DNA of 5,585 bases from an uncultured Collinsella sp. (GTDB lineage Bacteria; Actinomycetota; Coriobacteriia; Coriobacteriales; Coriobacteriaceae): contig CABSNL010000090.1 in the NCBI GenBank assembly GCA_902479095.1, positions 1 to 5,585 of the forward strand. Direction: 5' to 3'. Shown here in pieces: positions 1-4,859 of this stretch (positions within the stretch are counted from its first letter, which is position 1; each line of letters begins with the position of its first letter). The notes below the pieces were generated by a model, which was given only the letters and a program-made list of their open reading frames with translations, was not told where the DNA came from and searched no databases. Both the position numbers and the translations under genes were made by a program.

Positions 1-40
1 TCTAGCTTCGTCGGCAGCGTCAGATGTGTATAAGAGACAG
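1..40 (+). other. Illumina Nextera adapter, read-1 side (contaminant, not genome)
   Basis: Bases 8-21 are the Nextera read-1 tail TCGTCGGCAGCGTC, and bases 22-40 are the 19-base Tn5 mosaic end AGATGTGTATAAGAGACAG. The first seven bases, TCTAGCT, sit where the i5 index would be, and from memory they match the last seven bases of Nextera XT index S515 (TTCTAGCT). This is library-preparation sequence left on the contig and should be trimmed. Genomic sequence starts at about base 41. Confidence 0.98.
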
Positions 41-41
41 G

Positions 42-57
42 GTCAAAATAGTTTGAC
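42..57. repeat. Small perfect hairpin GTCAAA/TTTGAC
   Basis: A six-base stem (42-47 with 52-57) and a four-base loop lie 25 bases beyond the glycosyltransferase stop codon. Read on the minus strand it could be a weak terminator for that gene, but it is AT-rich and has no clear T-tract before the adapter begins. Nothing else is visible in 41-82. Confidence 0.3.
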
Positions 58-82
58 TATTAGCGGCTAAAATCGCCCGGCG

Positions 83-1045
83 CTAACACTTGGAAGTAGG
101 GTGGCCGGGCTGGTCGTCGTAGGCGTATTTGCTGTACACGTTGACCTCCCACTGCTTTTTTTCGACCTTTGCTACAGAATCTAGGATGAAGCCGGTCGCA
201 AGGCTCAGGCCGCACAGGAACAAAAACGAGGCGGCGAGCATAGCGGTGGGGAAGCGCGGGACGAGGCCGGTCTGGAAATATTCGACAACGATGGGCATGC
301 CCAGGGCGAGGCCGAATACCGCGAACAGAAGCGCAACGAGGCTGAAGAACTTCAGCGGGCGGTAGTCCTTGAACAGTGTGCCGATCATCGCAACGACTTT
401 AATGCCGTCGCTCACGGTATTGAGCTTGGACTCGGAACCTTCCGGACGGTCGCGGTACTCGATGGGCACATCTTTGATGCGCCAGCGGTGGTCGACGGCG
501 TGGATCGAGAGCTCGGTTTCGATCTGGAAGCCCTCGGAAAGCACAGGGAAGGTTTTAACGAACGGGCGGCTCATGGCACGGTAGCCGGTCATGACGTCAT
601 CGAAGCTGTAGCCATAGATCCACTTGATCATGGCGCGGACCAGATTGTTGCCAAAGCCGTGGAAGGCACGCTTGTTCTCCTCGGCATAGCTGCCGTTGGA
701 AAGGCGGTCGCCTACGGTCATATCGGCCGTGCCGTTGAGGATAGGCTCGCAGAGGGCTTTGGCCGCCTCGGCGGGGTAGGTGTCGTCTCCGTCGACCATC
801 AGGTAGCAATCGGCGTCGATGTCGCGAAACATCTGACGGCACACGTTGCCCTTTCCCTGACGGGGCTCAAAGCGCACCGTGGCTCCGTGTTCGGTGGCGA
901 TGCGTGAAGTATCGTCTGACGAGTTATTGTCATAGACATAGACCGTAGCCTGCGGAAGCTCGCGGTGAAAGTCGTCGACGACCTTACCGATTGTGAGCGC
1001 TTCGTTGTAGCAGGGGATGATGACGGCGATGGATTCAGAATTCAC
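83..1045 (-). CDS. Family 2 glycosyltransferase, polyprenyl-phosphate (DPM1/GtrB-like) type
   Basis: A 320-residue GT-A fold glycosyltransferase that probably transfers a sugar from a nucleotide donor to an undecaprenyl-phosphate lipid on the cytoplasmic face of the membrane. Visible motifs: the N-terminal strand VIIPCYNEA (8-16), DNNSSDDT (39-46), the metal-binding VDGDDTYP (84-91), DDVMTGYR (149-156) and EGFQIETEL (171-179). All are typical of the dolichol-phosphate-mannose-synthase-like branch. Two hydrophobic segments near 233-256 and 266-290 anchor the C-terminus, ending in a charged tail. The start is GTG: the codon immediately upstream is an in-frame TGA, and AAGGAG lies six bases upstream. 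It is divergent from the ABC exporter, so it may supply or decorate the exported glycan. The exact sugar cannot be told. A GtrB-like modifying enzyme is the main alternative to a chain-building one. Confidence 0.92.
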   Translation of the reverse strand: MNSESIAVIIPCYNEALTIGKVVDDFHRELPQATVYVYDNNSSDDTSRIATEHGATVRFEPRQGKGNVCRQMFRDIDADCYLMVDGDDTYPAEAAKALCEPILNGTADMTVGDRLSNGSYAEENKRAFHGFGNNLVRAMIKWIYGYSFDDVMTGYRAMSRPFVKTFPVLSEGFQIETELSIHAVDHRWRIKDVPIEYRDRPEGSESKLNTVSDGIKVVAMIGTLFKDYRPLKFFSLVALLFAVFGLALGMPIVVEYFQTGLVPRFPTAMLAASFLFLCGLSLATGFILDSVAKVEKKQWEVNVYSKYAYDDQPGHPTSKC

Positions 1046-1051
1046 TCAATG

Positions 1052-1057
1052 CTCCTT
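1052..1057 (-). promoter_or_regulatory. Ribosome binding site fixing the GTG start of the glycosyltransferase
   Basis: On the minus strand this reads AAGGAG, six bases before the GTG at 1045-1043. No other in-frame start is possible upstream because TGA occupies 1048-1046. Confidence 0.8.
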
Positions 1058-1075
1058 ACACATTCAATCCTTGAA

Positions 1076-1104
1076 AGTATAGCCGTTTGGACTTGTCATC
1101 CTTA
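1076..1104 (-). promoter_or_regulatory. Candidate promoter for the glycosyltransferase
   Basis: The minus strand carries TATACT at 1081-1076, about 31 bases from the GTG start, a good -10 match. At 17 bases' spacing the -35 position reads TAAGGA, a poor match, so the promoter may need an activator or may be misplaced. Confidence 0.4.
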
Positions 1105-1138
1105 GATGTGGGTTAGTTCTCCAGTTTTGTTGCGCGAA

Positions 1139-1166
1139 TCGTTTGCAGGGCCGTCGGGTCTATACT
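1139..1166 (+). promoter_or_regulatory. Candidate promoter for the ABC exporter operon
   Basis: TATACT at 1161-1166 is a good -10 hexamer 40 bases before the GTG start of the permease. The -35 position is weak (TCGTTT at 1139-1144, spacing 16). It faces away from the similar TATACT box on the other strand, giving two back-to-back promoters about 80 bases apart. Confidence 0.4.
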
Positions 1167-1190
1167 GTTCGTTTGTCAACGATTACGAGT

Positions 1191-1197
1191 AAAGGAG
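1191..1197 (+). promoter_or_regulatory. Ribosome binding site that decides the permease start
   Basis: AAAGGAG followed eight bases later by GTG at 1206. An upstream in-frame ATG at 1143 has no such site and lies upstream of the candidate -10 box, so the GTG is preferred. Confidence 0.8.
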
Positions 1198-1205
1198 TTG
1201 CATCC

Positions 1206-2051
1206 GTGTCGGATCAGACAAAGCAACAAGAAACTCGCAGTCTGCCTGCGACGTTTGCTAAGAACGAATTTGAGAAGGACGCGTTTATCCTTCGTCAGCT
1301 GGTTACCAAGGATTTTAAGATCAAGTATCGCCGTAGCGTTCTGGGCGTCGCATGGTCGGTGCTCAATCCGTTGCTGATGATGATTGTCATGGCCATCGTG
1401 TTCTCGACGATTTTTGCCCAGGGCCGCAATGGCTCGATTACGCCCGAGATGTACCCGCTGTATTTGATCGTGGGTAACGTCACCTTTGCCGTCATGTCCG
1501 AGTCTACGAACCAGGCTCTGACGTCGATCGTGGGTGCTGCCCCGCTGCTCAAGAAGGTTAAGGTGCACCGCTGGGTCTTCCCGGTGCAGAAGGTGCTCTT
1601 CTCGCTGGTTAACTTTGCCTTCTCTCTGGTCGCCGTAGCTATTGTTATGCTGTGGTTCCGTGTTATGCCTTCTTGGCACCTTATTCTGCTGCCTGTCTGC
1701 CTACTGCTGCTTATGTGCTTCTGCATGGGCCTGGGCATGATGCTCTCCGCCCTCACGGTTTTCTTCCGCGATGTCATGCATCTGTGGAGCGTCGTCATTA
1801 CGGCTTGGACCTACATTACGCCCATCTTCTGGACGACCGACTTCGTAGTGCAAATGCCGCATCTCGTGCGCATTCTGGTCTATGCGAACCCCATGTATAA
1901 CTACCTGCAGTTTATGCGTGATATCTTCCTGTTCCAGACTACGCCCTCGCTTATGACGTTTGGTATGTGCGTCGCTTGGGCGGTTCTTGCGCTTGTTATT
2001 GGCTACACCGTGTTCCATAAGTCCGAGCGCAAGTTCATCCTCTACATCTAA
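1206..2051 (+). CDS. ABC-2 polysaccharide/teichoic acid exporter permease (TagG/Wzm-like)
   Basis: A 281-residue integral membrane subunit of an ABC-2 type exporter that moves a lipid-linked glycan (teichoic acid, O-antigen-like or other cell-wall polymer) across the cytoplasmic membrane. The N-terminal amphipathic stretch LVTKDFKIKYRRSVLGVAW (32-50) is the family hallmark (LVxRDxKxRYRxSxLGxxW). About six hydrophobic segments follow (roughly 50-70, 85-105, 131-151, 157-185, 192-210, 252-270), with the conserved FFRDVMHLW (186-194), YITPIFW (203-209) and YANP (226-229) elements. Length is usual for the family. The reading frame continues upstream to an ATG at 1143, but the GTG at 1206 has the ribosome site. 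The TAA stop overlaps the ribosome site of the next gene, so permease and ATPase are translationally coupled. Substrate cannot be told from sequence alone. Confidence 0.95.
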   Translation: MSDQTKQQETRSLPATFAKNEFEKDAFILRQLVTKDFKIKYRRSVLGVAWSVLNPLLMMIVMAIVFSTIFAQGRNGSITPEMYPLYLIVGNVTFAVMSESTNQALTSIVGAAPLLKKVKVHRWVFPVQKVLFSLVNFAFSLVAVAIVMLWFRVMPSWHLILLPVCLLLLMCFCMGLGMMLSALTVFFRDVMHLWSVVITAWTYITPIFWTTDFVVQMPHLVRILVYANPMYNYLQFMRDIFLFQTTPSLMTFGMCVAWAVLALVIGYTVFHKSERKFILYI

Positions 2052-2062
2052 GGAGTGCTGTG

Positions 2063-2830
2063 ATGACTGAATCTGTTGTTGATTACAGCGAGCAGCCTCT
2101 GGCTGTCGAGGTCGACGACGTCACCATGATCTTTAACATGGCGTCCGAGTCGCTGACCAACCTCAAGGAGTACTTCATCAAGCTTGCCAAGCACGAGCTG
2201 TTCTTTGAGGAGTTTAGAGCGCTTAAGCACATCTCGTTCGATATTCATCGCGGCGAAGTTGTCGGTCTGGTTGGCACCAATGGCTCCGGCAAGTCTACGA
2301 TGCTCAAGATCATCGCCGGTGTGCTTGAGCCTAGCGAGGGCAGCGTTAAGGTGCACGGTAACATCGCGCCGCTGATTGAGCTTGGTGCCGGCTTTGACCC
2401 CGAGCTGACCGCCCGCGAGAACATCTATCTGAACGGCGCCCTGCTCGGCTATACCAAGGAGTTCATCGACGCAAACTTTGACGGCATTATCGAATTCGCA
2501 GAGCTGCAGAACTTTGTCGATATGCCGCTTAAGAACTTCTCCTCGGGCATGGTGGCGCGTATCGCCTTTGCAATCGCGACGATTACCGAGCCCGATATTC
2601 TGATCGTTGACGAGACGCTGTCCGTCGGTGATGTGTTCTTCCAGCAGAAGTGCGAGGACCGCATCCAGCACTTTATCCAGAGCGGTGACGTGACGGTTCT
2701 GTTCGTTTCGCACTCTATGGAGCAGGTTGAGCGCATCTGCCAGCGTGCCGTTTGGATTGAGAAGGGTGACCTTCGCATGGACGGCCCGGTCGATGAGGTC
2801 TGCAAGGCGTATCGCGAGCAGTTCAACTAG
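2063..2830 (+). CDS. ABC exporter ATP-binding subunit (TagH/Wzt-like, short form)
   Basis: A 255-residue ATPase that powers the permease encoded just upstream. Walker A GTNGSGKST (71-79), an ELGAGFDPELTARENI segment (106-121) typical of polysaccharide exporters, the signature loop FSSGM (159-163) preceding ARIAFA, Walker B ILIVDET with D183-E184, the D-loop region SVGD and the switch histidine H217 in FVSHS are all present, so it should be catalytically competent. The long insert between the first strand and the FRALKHISF strand (about 24-58) is characteristic of the TagH/Wzt group. The protein ends soon after the nucleotide-binding domain, with no C-terminal glycan-binding (Wzt-C) or TagH extension. 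Start choice: AAGGAG (2050-2055) is seven bases from ATG 2063 but only four from the GTG at 2060. Confidence 0.96.
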   Translation: MTESVVDYSEQPLAVEVDDVTMIFNMASESLTNLKEYFIKLAKHELFFEEFRALKHISFDIHRGEVVGLVGTNGSGKSTMLKIIAGVLEPSEGSVKVHGNIAPLIELGAGFDPELTARENIYLNGALLGYTKEFIDANFDGIIEFAELQNFVDMPLKNFSSGMVARIAFAIATITEPDILIVDETLSVGDVFFQQKCEDRIQHFIQSGDVTVLFVSHSMEQVERICQRAVWIEKGDLRMDGPVDEVCKAYREQFN

Positions 2831-2832
2831 GT

Positions 2833-2838
2833 TATAAT
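2833..2838 (+). promoter_or_regulatory. Perfect -10 box (TATAAT), likely tRNA promoter
   Basis: TATAAT lies just after the ATPase stop and 45 bases before the tRNA. The -35 would fall inside the end of the ATPase gene, where no TTGACA-like hexamer is clear. Between it and the tRNA, 2851-2865 forms a short hairpin (GCCGAA/TTTGGC) without a T-tract, so no terminator separates exporter and tRNA. Confidence 0.45.
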
Positions 2839-2882
2839 TACTTGCGCTTGGCCGAATTGTTTGGCTGGGCGTGCGGTTATTT

Positions 2883-2959
2883 GCTCCATTAGCTCAGTTG
2901 GATAGAGCAGGGGACTTCTAATCCCAAGGTCGACGGTTCGAATCCGCCATGGAGCGCCA
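2883..2959 (+). tRNA. tRNA-Arg (anticodon UCU, reads AGA), CCA encoded
   Basis: A full cloverleaf: acceptor stem GCTCCAT with ATGGAGC (seven perfect pairs), discriminator G and encoded CCA at 2957-2959, D-stem GCTC/GAGC, anticodon loop CTTCTAA with anticodon TCT at 2917-2919, and T-loop TTCGAAT. Two non-pairs stand out: the first pair of the anticodon stem is G-A (position 27-43), and the second pair of the T-stem is A-C (50-64). The identity agrees with the arginine family, including the CTTCTAA loop. AGA is expected to be an uncommon codon in a high-GC genome. A terminator follows ten bases downstream. Confidence 0.96.
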
Positions 2960-2968
2960 TCGTTTATT

Positions 2969-3000
2969 AAGCCCGGACCGCTTGGTGGTCTGGGCTTTTT
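2969..3000 (+). terminator. Rho-independent terminator of tRNA-Arg
   Basis: AAGCCCGGACC (2969-2979) pairs with GGTCTGGGCTT (2987-2997), with one G-U wobble and a seven-base loop, and runs straight into a T-tract (2996-3000). It ends transcription of the tRNA and possibly of the exporter operon. Confidence 0.88.
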
Positions 3001-3230
3001 CACATGCCGGTGTTCTTTATTCTTGCCGGGTATACGTTTAGGCCGAAGCGGTGGTGCGAGCGTTCTGCGGACAGGCAAGCCTTGCCGTCTTTGCCTTTCA
3101 TGCGGTTGACTGGTTTATCCCTTGGCAGACGATGCCGTTGCTTTTAACGCTGCCAGTACCATGGCTCTTTGCGTCGATTGTGCGCTGCGGGTGCGACATA
3201 GGGTTGGTGTACGTGATCAAGAAGGCGTAA
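2998..3230 (+). pseudogene. Remnant of an acyltransferase-3 (OafA/AT3) membrane protein, internally deleted and frameshifted
   Basis: Two protein fragments in different frames. From 2998 the frame reads FHMPVFFILAGYTFRPK, matching the N-terminal FHMPLFFxxSGYxF signature of acyltransferase-3 enzymes, which O-acylate surface glycans. From about 3051 a second frame reads FCGQASLAVFAFHAVDWF and then a hydrophobic helix ending VYVIKKA at the TAA at 3228-3230, like the GxxSLxIxxxH C-terminal segment of the same family. Only about 75 codons remain of an enzyme that is usually over 300 residues, and the fragments are joined out of frame near 3043-3062. No start codon or ribosome site serves it. The 5' end abuts the tRNA terminator, so the original beginning is gone. 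The intact gene may once have modified the glycan exported by the neighbouring ABC system. Identification is from motif memory; a search of both fragments would settle it. Confidence 0.7.
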
Positions 3231-3262
3231 CAAAAACGGGGAGGACCAACTTGGCCCTCCCC
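3231..3262 (-). terminator. Rho-independent terminator of the ATPase gene pair
   Basis: On the minus strand GGGGAGG (3262-3256) pairs with CCTCCCC (3244-3238), followed by GTTTTTG. It lies 17 bases after the ATPase stop. On the plus strand no T-tract follows, so it works for the minus-strand genes. Confidence 0.82.
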
Positions 3263-3268
3263 ACTATA

Positions 3269-3286
3269 TCTAGTCTGTCTAGTCTG
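3269..3286. repeat. Tandem 9-bp duplication across the ATPase stop codon
   Basis: TCTAGTCTG occurs twice back to back. On the minus strand this gives GAC TAG ACA GAC TAG, so the stop codon and its context are duplicated in frame and a second TAG follows nine bases later. Probably replication slippage. Confidence 0.75.
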
Positions 3287-4280
3287 CCTTCAGGCACTCG
3301 GGCAAGACGTTTGCAACTGCATTCATCGCCTGCGGCCTCAGGTACTGCTCATTGAGCTTTGCCTTTCTGTAGGCGTAGCGAGTGTCTGCCGAGTACTTGA
3401 TCAATACGTCGGTGAAGAATCGTTCCCAGCTTAGGTAGTCGCGGCTTTCGATATAGCTCGAAGGATCCTTGAGGATTTTTGGAATGTCGTTACTGGGAAT
3501 GAGGCCAGATTGCAGAAGTGTCCACTCGAATGATTCCGGGAGGAACAAGCGAACGTTCTTGTAAACGCGCTGTCCGAGCACCTTTTCGATGTAGGGACCA
3601 AACGCTGCGCCGTCTCCAATGGCAAGAACGTTTTGCTCGGGGCATTCGTGAATTGTCCGCTTTAGATTTGCTACGCCGGTGGCGGTATAGCAGGGGATTC
3701 CGAGCCGGTTGCAAAGAGCGTCGTAGAATTGATAGCCAGATTTGCTATCCTCGACAACTACGGCGTCGGGTACCTCGAATCCAACATTTAGATCCTGATA
3801 CAGCATGCTTGCCGTGTGGTCATATAGCGGCTTGGTCACCGAGTAGAAGCGCCTGTCGCTCTTGCGGCCATTGATTGTTTTACTCGTCGTGTTGACTAAC
3901 TTCAGGATCTCATCAACGCTGTAGGGGAGTTCGTTGGCGTCGCGACGAGATATCAGAACATAATAGTTGGATGATCCGTTGACGGCTTTGGCGAAGTCCT
4001 TTGAGTAGATAAACTCATTGCCCTCATCTAGAAAGACAATTGAATCTTCGATGATCGATAGCTCGCGCTCCCAGCGTCTGCCGGAAAGCGTTTCGCAAGG
4101 CACGTCGCAGCTGAGTGTAACGCCGCTTTCCTGTCCTCGGTCGTTGTAGTCGCGAATCATCGAGATGAGCGTCGTTTTGCCCGTGCCGCTGTTGCCGCGT
4201 ATAAAGGAAATATTGCGCTTAAACGTGAGTGTGTATTTGACCTTTGCACGTTCTACGACAACGGTATGCGTTCCCTTCAT
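3279..4280 (-). CDS. P-loop ATPase with TOPRIM-like C-terminal half, function unknown
   Basis: A 333-residue predicted cytoplasmic protein. The N-terminal domain (about 1-130) has Walker A GNSGTGKTT (29-37) directly after a strand ISFIRG and Walker B SIVFLDE with D85-E86, followed by YYVLISRRD (106-114), which looks like a sensor strand with arginines. The ATPase core is unusually small and lacks an ABC signature. The second half has DAVVVEDSKSGYQFYDAL (172-189) with E177 and D178, then VLAIGDGAAFGPYI (218-231) with D223, then FLPESFEWTLLQSG (246-259). The acidic E...D...E spacing between alternating strands resembles a TOPRIM nuclease/primase fold, although the second motif reads DGA rather than DxD. 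From memory, similar proteins occur in gut Firmicutes, annotated only as AAA ATPase or, misleadingly, translation initiation factor 2. Its ATG overlaps the upstream gene's TAA by one base (TAATG), so the two are coupled. Sampled GC is near 50 percent, below its neighbours. Confidence 0.75.
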   Translation of the reverse strand: MKGTHTVVVERAKVKYTLTFKRNISFIRGNSGTGKTTLISMIRDYNDRGQESGVTLSCDVPCETLSGRRWERELSIIEDSIVFLDEGNEFIYSKDFAKAVNGSSNYYVLISRRDANELPYSVDEILKLVNTTSKTINGRKSDRRFYSVTKPLYDHTASMLYQDLNVGFEVPDAVVVEDSKSGYQFYDALCNRLGIPCYTATGVANLKRTIHECPEQNVLAIGDGAAFGPYIEKVLGQRVYKNVRLFLPESFEWTLLQSGLIPSNDIPKILKDPSSYIESRDYLSWERFFTDVLIKYSADTRYAYRKAKLNEQYLRPQAMNAVANVLPECLKAD

Positions 4281-4729
4281 TACTCATCAACATCCAAAAA
4301 GTCATTCGTTGCACCTACGAACTCCTGCATGTTCCTGACGATGCGGCCGTCGTTATCGATGCGAATCTCAAAACGCTTCCAAGGGAACTTCATGATGTGG
4401 TATAGGGTTACAAGGGCGTCTTGCTCTTTGCCGATCTTGAGTAGCCAGCGGGCACAGTTGTCTCCGCAGGTGGATGCGTTGAACACCATATTTGGGAGAT
4501 TGCGAACCAGCAACAGCGTCTTGACGCCGCCGGACAGTTCGAGTGGGGTGATCGAGCCAAGCTGTTTGCTTACGATGTTGTGGGGGCCGATGAGCTCTGA
4601 TCCGTCTACGCTTTTAATGATCTGCTCGGCCATAGGGTCTTCGAACCATGAGTCCAAGTATGAGTTCCTAAAATAGGTTTCGGTATCGTAGATGGAACCG
4701 GGGTAATCTCCCAGATGGATGCTTAACAT
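4280..4729 (-). CDS. DUF4869-like protein, partner of the downstream ATPase
   Basis: A 149-residue soluble protein with no signal peptide or membrane segment. Features: an N-terminal LSIHLGDYPGSIYDTETYF (2-20), a central LGSITPLELSGGVKTLLLV (57-75), a distinctive FNASTCGDNCARWLLKI (83-99) with paired C88 and C92, and a C-terminal FEIRIDNDGRIVRNMQEF (120-137). From memory this pattern matches DUF4869, a family of unknown function found mainly in Firmicutes. I cannot confirm the assignment here. The frame is open back to an ATG at 4819, but ATG 4729 is preferred: GGAG lies six bases before it, and the upstream extension would cover a terminator hairpin and a TATAAT box. Its stop overlaps the start of the ATPase gene by one base, so a stoichiometric or functional pair is likely. 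No catalytic motif is recognised; the cysteine pair could bind metal or be structural. Confidence 0.7.
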   Translation of the reverse strand: MLSIHLGDYPGSIYDTETYFRNSYLDSWFEDPMAEQIIKSVDGSELIGPHNIVSKQLGSITPLELSGGVKTLLLVRNLPNMVFNASTCGDNCARWLLKIGKEQDALVTLYHIMKFPWKRFEIRIDNDGRIVRNMQEFVGATNDFLDVDE

Positions 4730-4735
4730 GCGCGT

Positions 4736-4739
4736 CTCC
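4736..4739 (-). promoter_or_regulatory. Ribosome binding site deciding the DUF4869-like start
   Basis: The minus strand reads GGAG six bases before ATG 4729. The more distant in-frame ATG at 4819 has no comparable site. Confidence 0.6.
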
Positions 4740-4760
4740 AGACGTTGTGTGACTGCAACG

Positions 4761-4789
4761 ATTATATGCCAGTAATAAAGTGCCGCCAG
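4761..4789 (-). promoter_or_regulatory. Candidate promoter of the DUF4869/ATPase pair
   Basis: A perfect TATAAT at 4766-4761 on the minus strand lies 31 bases from the start codon. The -35 region (CTGGCG at 4789-4784, spacing 17) is weak and lies inside the downstream arm of the aroQ terminator hairpin. Confidence 0.5.
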
Positions 4790-4814
4790 TAGCGAGGTTG
4801 CTGCTGGCGGCACT
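4779..4814 (-). terminator. Terminator of the aroK-aroQ operon
   Basis: An eleven-base perfect stem AGTGCCGCCAG/CTGGCGGCACT with a 14-base loop. On the minus strand it is followed by TTTATTA, a modest T-tract. It lies 45 bases after the aroQ stop and separates the shikimate genes from the next transcription unit. The plus-strand side lacks a T-tract. Confidence 0.75.
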
Positions 4815-4859
4815 GGCATTATTAGCGTGTGAATCGCGCCGATGGATTTGCTCGTGAGG

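Noticed and set aside
488..907. Plus-strand 139-codon ORF opposite the glycosyltransferase
   Set aside because: Antisense shadow of a gene with clear family motifs; no ribosome site and no recognisable domain.
1143..1205. Upstream extension of the permease from ATG 1143
   Set aside because: It covers the candidate -10 box and has no ribosome site; GTG 1206 has AAAGGAG at good spacing.
2048..2713. Minus-strand 221-codon ORF opposite the ABC ATPase
   Set aside because: Shadow frame; the plus strand holds all ABC ATPase motifs.
2827..3078. Minus-strand ORF of 83 codons containing WRIRTVDLGIRSPLLYP
   Set aside because: This is the well-known spurious translation of the antisense of a tRNA gene; the tRNA-Arg explains it.
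3122..3355. Plus-strand 77-codon ORF after the tRNA
   Set aside because: It runs out of frame with the acyltransferase remnant, crosses a terminator and enters the ATPase gene; no ribosome site.
4730..4819. Upstream extension of the DUF4869-like protein from 4819
   Set aside because: It would run through the terminator hairpin and TATAAT box; ATG 4729 has GGAG six bases upstream.
4831..4846. GAATCGCGCCGATGGA resembling the tRNA 3' end GAATCCGCCATGGA, a possible attachment-site repeat
   Set aside because: It needs two single-base insertions and is only about 14 matching bases; there is no integrase. Too weak to call an att site.
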